64,000 bases of DNA from Trichocoleus sp. FACHB-46 (GTDB lineage: Bacteria > Cyanobacteriota > Cyanobacteriia > FACHB-46): contig NZ_JACJOD010000006.1 of NCBI RefSeq assembly GCF_014695385.1, positions 186,001 through 250,000 on the forward strand, given 5' to 3'. Below the pieces are notes generated by a model. The model did not search any database. It was not told the origin of the DNA and saw nothing but the letters and a program-made list of their open reading frames with translations. The position numbers were made by a program, and so were the translations under genes. Below, in pieces: positions 63,443 through 64,000 of the stretch; within the stretch, counting starts at the first letter, position 1, and every line of letters starts with the position of its first letter.

Positions 63443-64000
63443 CTAAAAAAGCTTGTTGATGAACGACTTTTGATAGAAATTTTCTAATGCCTTGACACAG
63501 GTAATATCGTCATAAAGGCGGGAATGGGCAGCCTTGATTTTTTGGGAGATTTGATGACGCCACTTGGGATCTAGGCCTAAACGAGCTGCAATTTGAATGT
63601 ATTCTGCCTCGTTAGCAGCGATCGCCTCTGTCATTCCTAATTGTTTGAGCACGGCGTAGGAGTGGCGGCTACGCATCATTTTTCCAGGGCAAGTCACCAC
63701 AGGTAAGTGACAAGCGATCGCCTCTAGAGCAGTATTGCCTCCTGACCAACTAAATGTATCTAGAAACACGTCAGCAATGCCATTTAAGCTTAAGTAGCTA
63801 TTGTGCCCTTGGCGAGGCAAAATCGCGCAGTAGTCAGGGCTTTTGAGGCCATACTGAGCAAAAGCTCGCTCTAAACGCTGAGAGAACTTTTCAGTAATCG
63901 CAGCACTTTTGTGCGAAATAAAAACAAATTGTGCTTGCGGTACTTGTTGAGCGATCGCAGCAAAAATGTAATCATATTGAGGGAGATATTTAAATAGAGT
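63443..64000 (-). CDS. GT41 (SPINDLY/OGT-like) glycosyltransferase, C-terminal part (partial)
   Basis: The frame is open to the right window edge: codons before the first Met at 63820 read LFKYLPQYDYIFAAIAQQVP, so this is the end of a longer protein. It matches the GT41 end of the next gene nearly residue by residue (DTFSWSGGNTALEAIACHLP versus DTFDWSGGNTTLEAIACNLP). It stops 19 bp before the fusion gene's start in the same direction, so they are a tandem pair and probably one operon. Confidence 0.85.
   Translation of the reverse strand, partial: TLFKYLPQYDYIFAAIAQQVPQAQFVFISHKSAAITEKFSQRLERAFAQYGLKSPDYCAILPRQGHNSYLSLNGIADVFLDTFSWSGGNTALEAIACHLPVVTCPGKMMRSRHSYAVLKQLGMTEAIAANEAEYIQIAARLGLDPKWRHQISQKIKAAHSRLYDDITCVKALENFYQKSFINKLF

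Overview
The window is a piece of a cyanobacterial chromosome. The octamer GCGATCGC (HIP1) recurs throughout genes and spacers, and several genes are cyanobacterial hallmarks: a CrtO-type beta-carotene ketolase, a plastid-terminal-oxidase-like alternative oxidase, a MlaE-DUF3119-DUF3086-PlsY lipid gene run, a DUF6882 protein and SLH/porin-type fragments. The ribosomal block has the order rplS-trnW-secE-nusG-rplK-rplA-rplJ-rplL. Gene content fits a large-genome, probably filamentous or colonial, Leptolyngbya/Trichocoleus-like strain; genus is not resolvable by eye. No integrase, transposase, CRISPR array or prophage was seen.

Layout. 1-5667: envelope glycosylation genes (three polytopic GT-C-like proteins and a dolichyl-phosphate-mannose-synthase-like GT2 with a GtrA tail). 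5678-10891: a small class III cyclase-domain protein, thioredoxin, FabG, rhomboid, a YsnF/AvaK-like stress protein, an unknown protein and a GIY-YIG-like protein. 11020-15173 (minus): ribosomal/transcription block with tRNA-Trp. 15257-18070 (minus): a zinc/manganese ABC importer. 18488-25534: double M16 peptidase, methionine aminopeptidase, small SLH protein, DusA and the terminal oxidase. 25902-34583: HtrA protease, AEC permease, RND/HlyD adaptor, secreted EndoU-type RNase and a catalytic/non-catalytic M16 pair. 34843-42489: lipid-transport and phospholipid genes, small membrane proteins, a saccharopine-dehydrogenase-like enzyme and CrtO. 43144-46389: two hemerythrin-like proteins, a VOC protein and a Crp-like regulator. 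46568-50507: a compact five-gene polyamine-linked membrane operon. 50655-59083: a six-PAS histidine kinase, DUF6882, GNAT, SRPBCC, Hsp33 and a repeat-rich membrane protein. 59080-64000 (minus): a 1447-residue methyltransferase-GT2-GT4-TPR-GT41 fusion followed by the end of a second GT41 protein.

Themes. Much of the window serves the cell envelope: glycosyl transfer at both ends, lipid traffic and synthesis in the middle, periplasmic proteolysis (HtrA, three M16 proteins), and the polyamine operon. The polyamine operon (SAM decarboxylase, membrane-anchored aminopropyltransferase, DUF4178, a tiny protein ending in FRGGGPGAGK, and a bitopic protein) is the strongest candidate for an under-described system. 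Second-tier items are the secreted EndoU-like RNase, a pair of covarying palindromes at 31181-31357, a short upstream ORF before the repeat-rich membrane protein, and repeated 11-15 bp tandem duplications, most of them at gene 3' ends.
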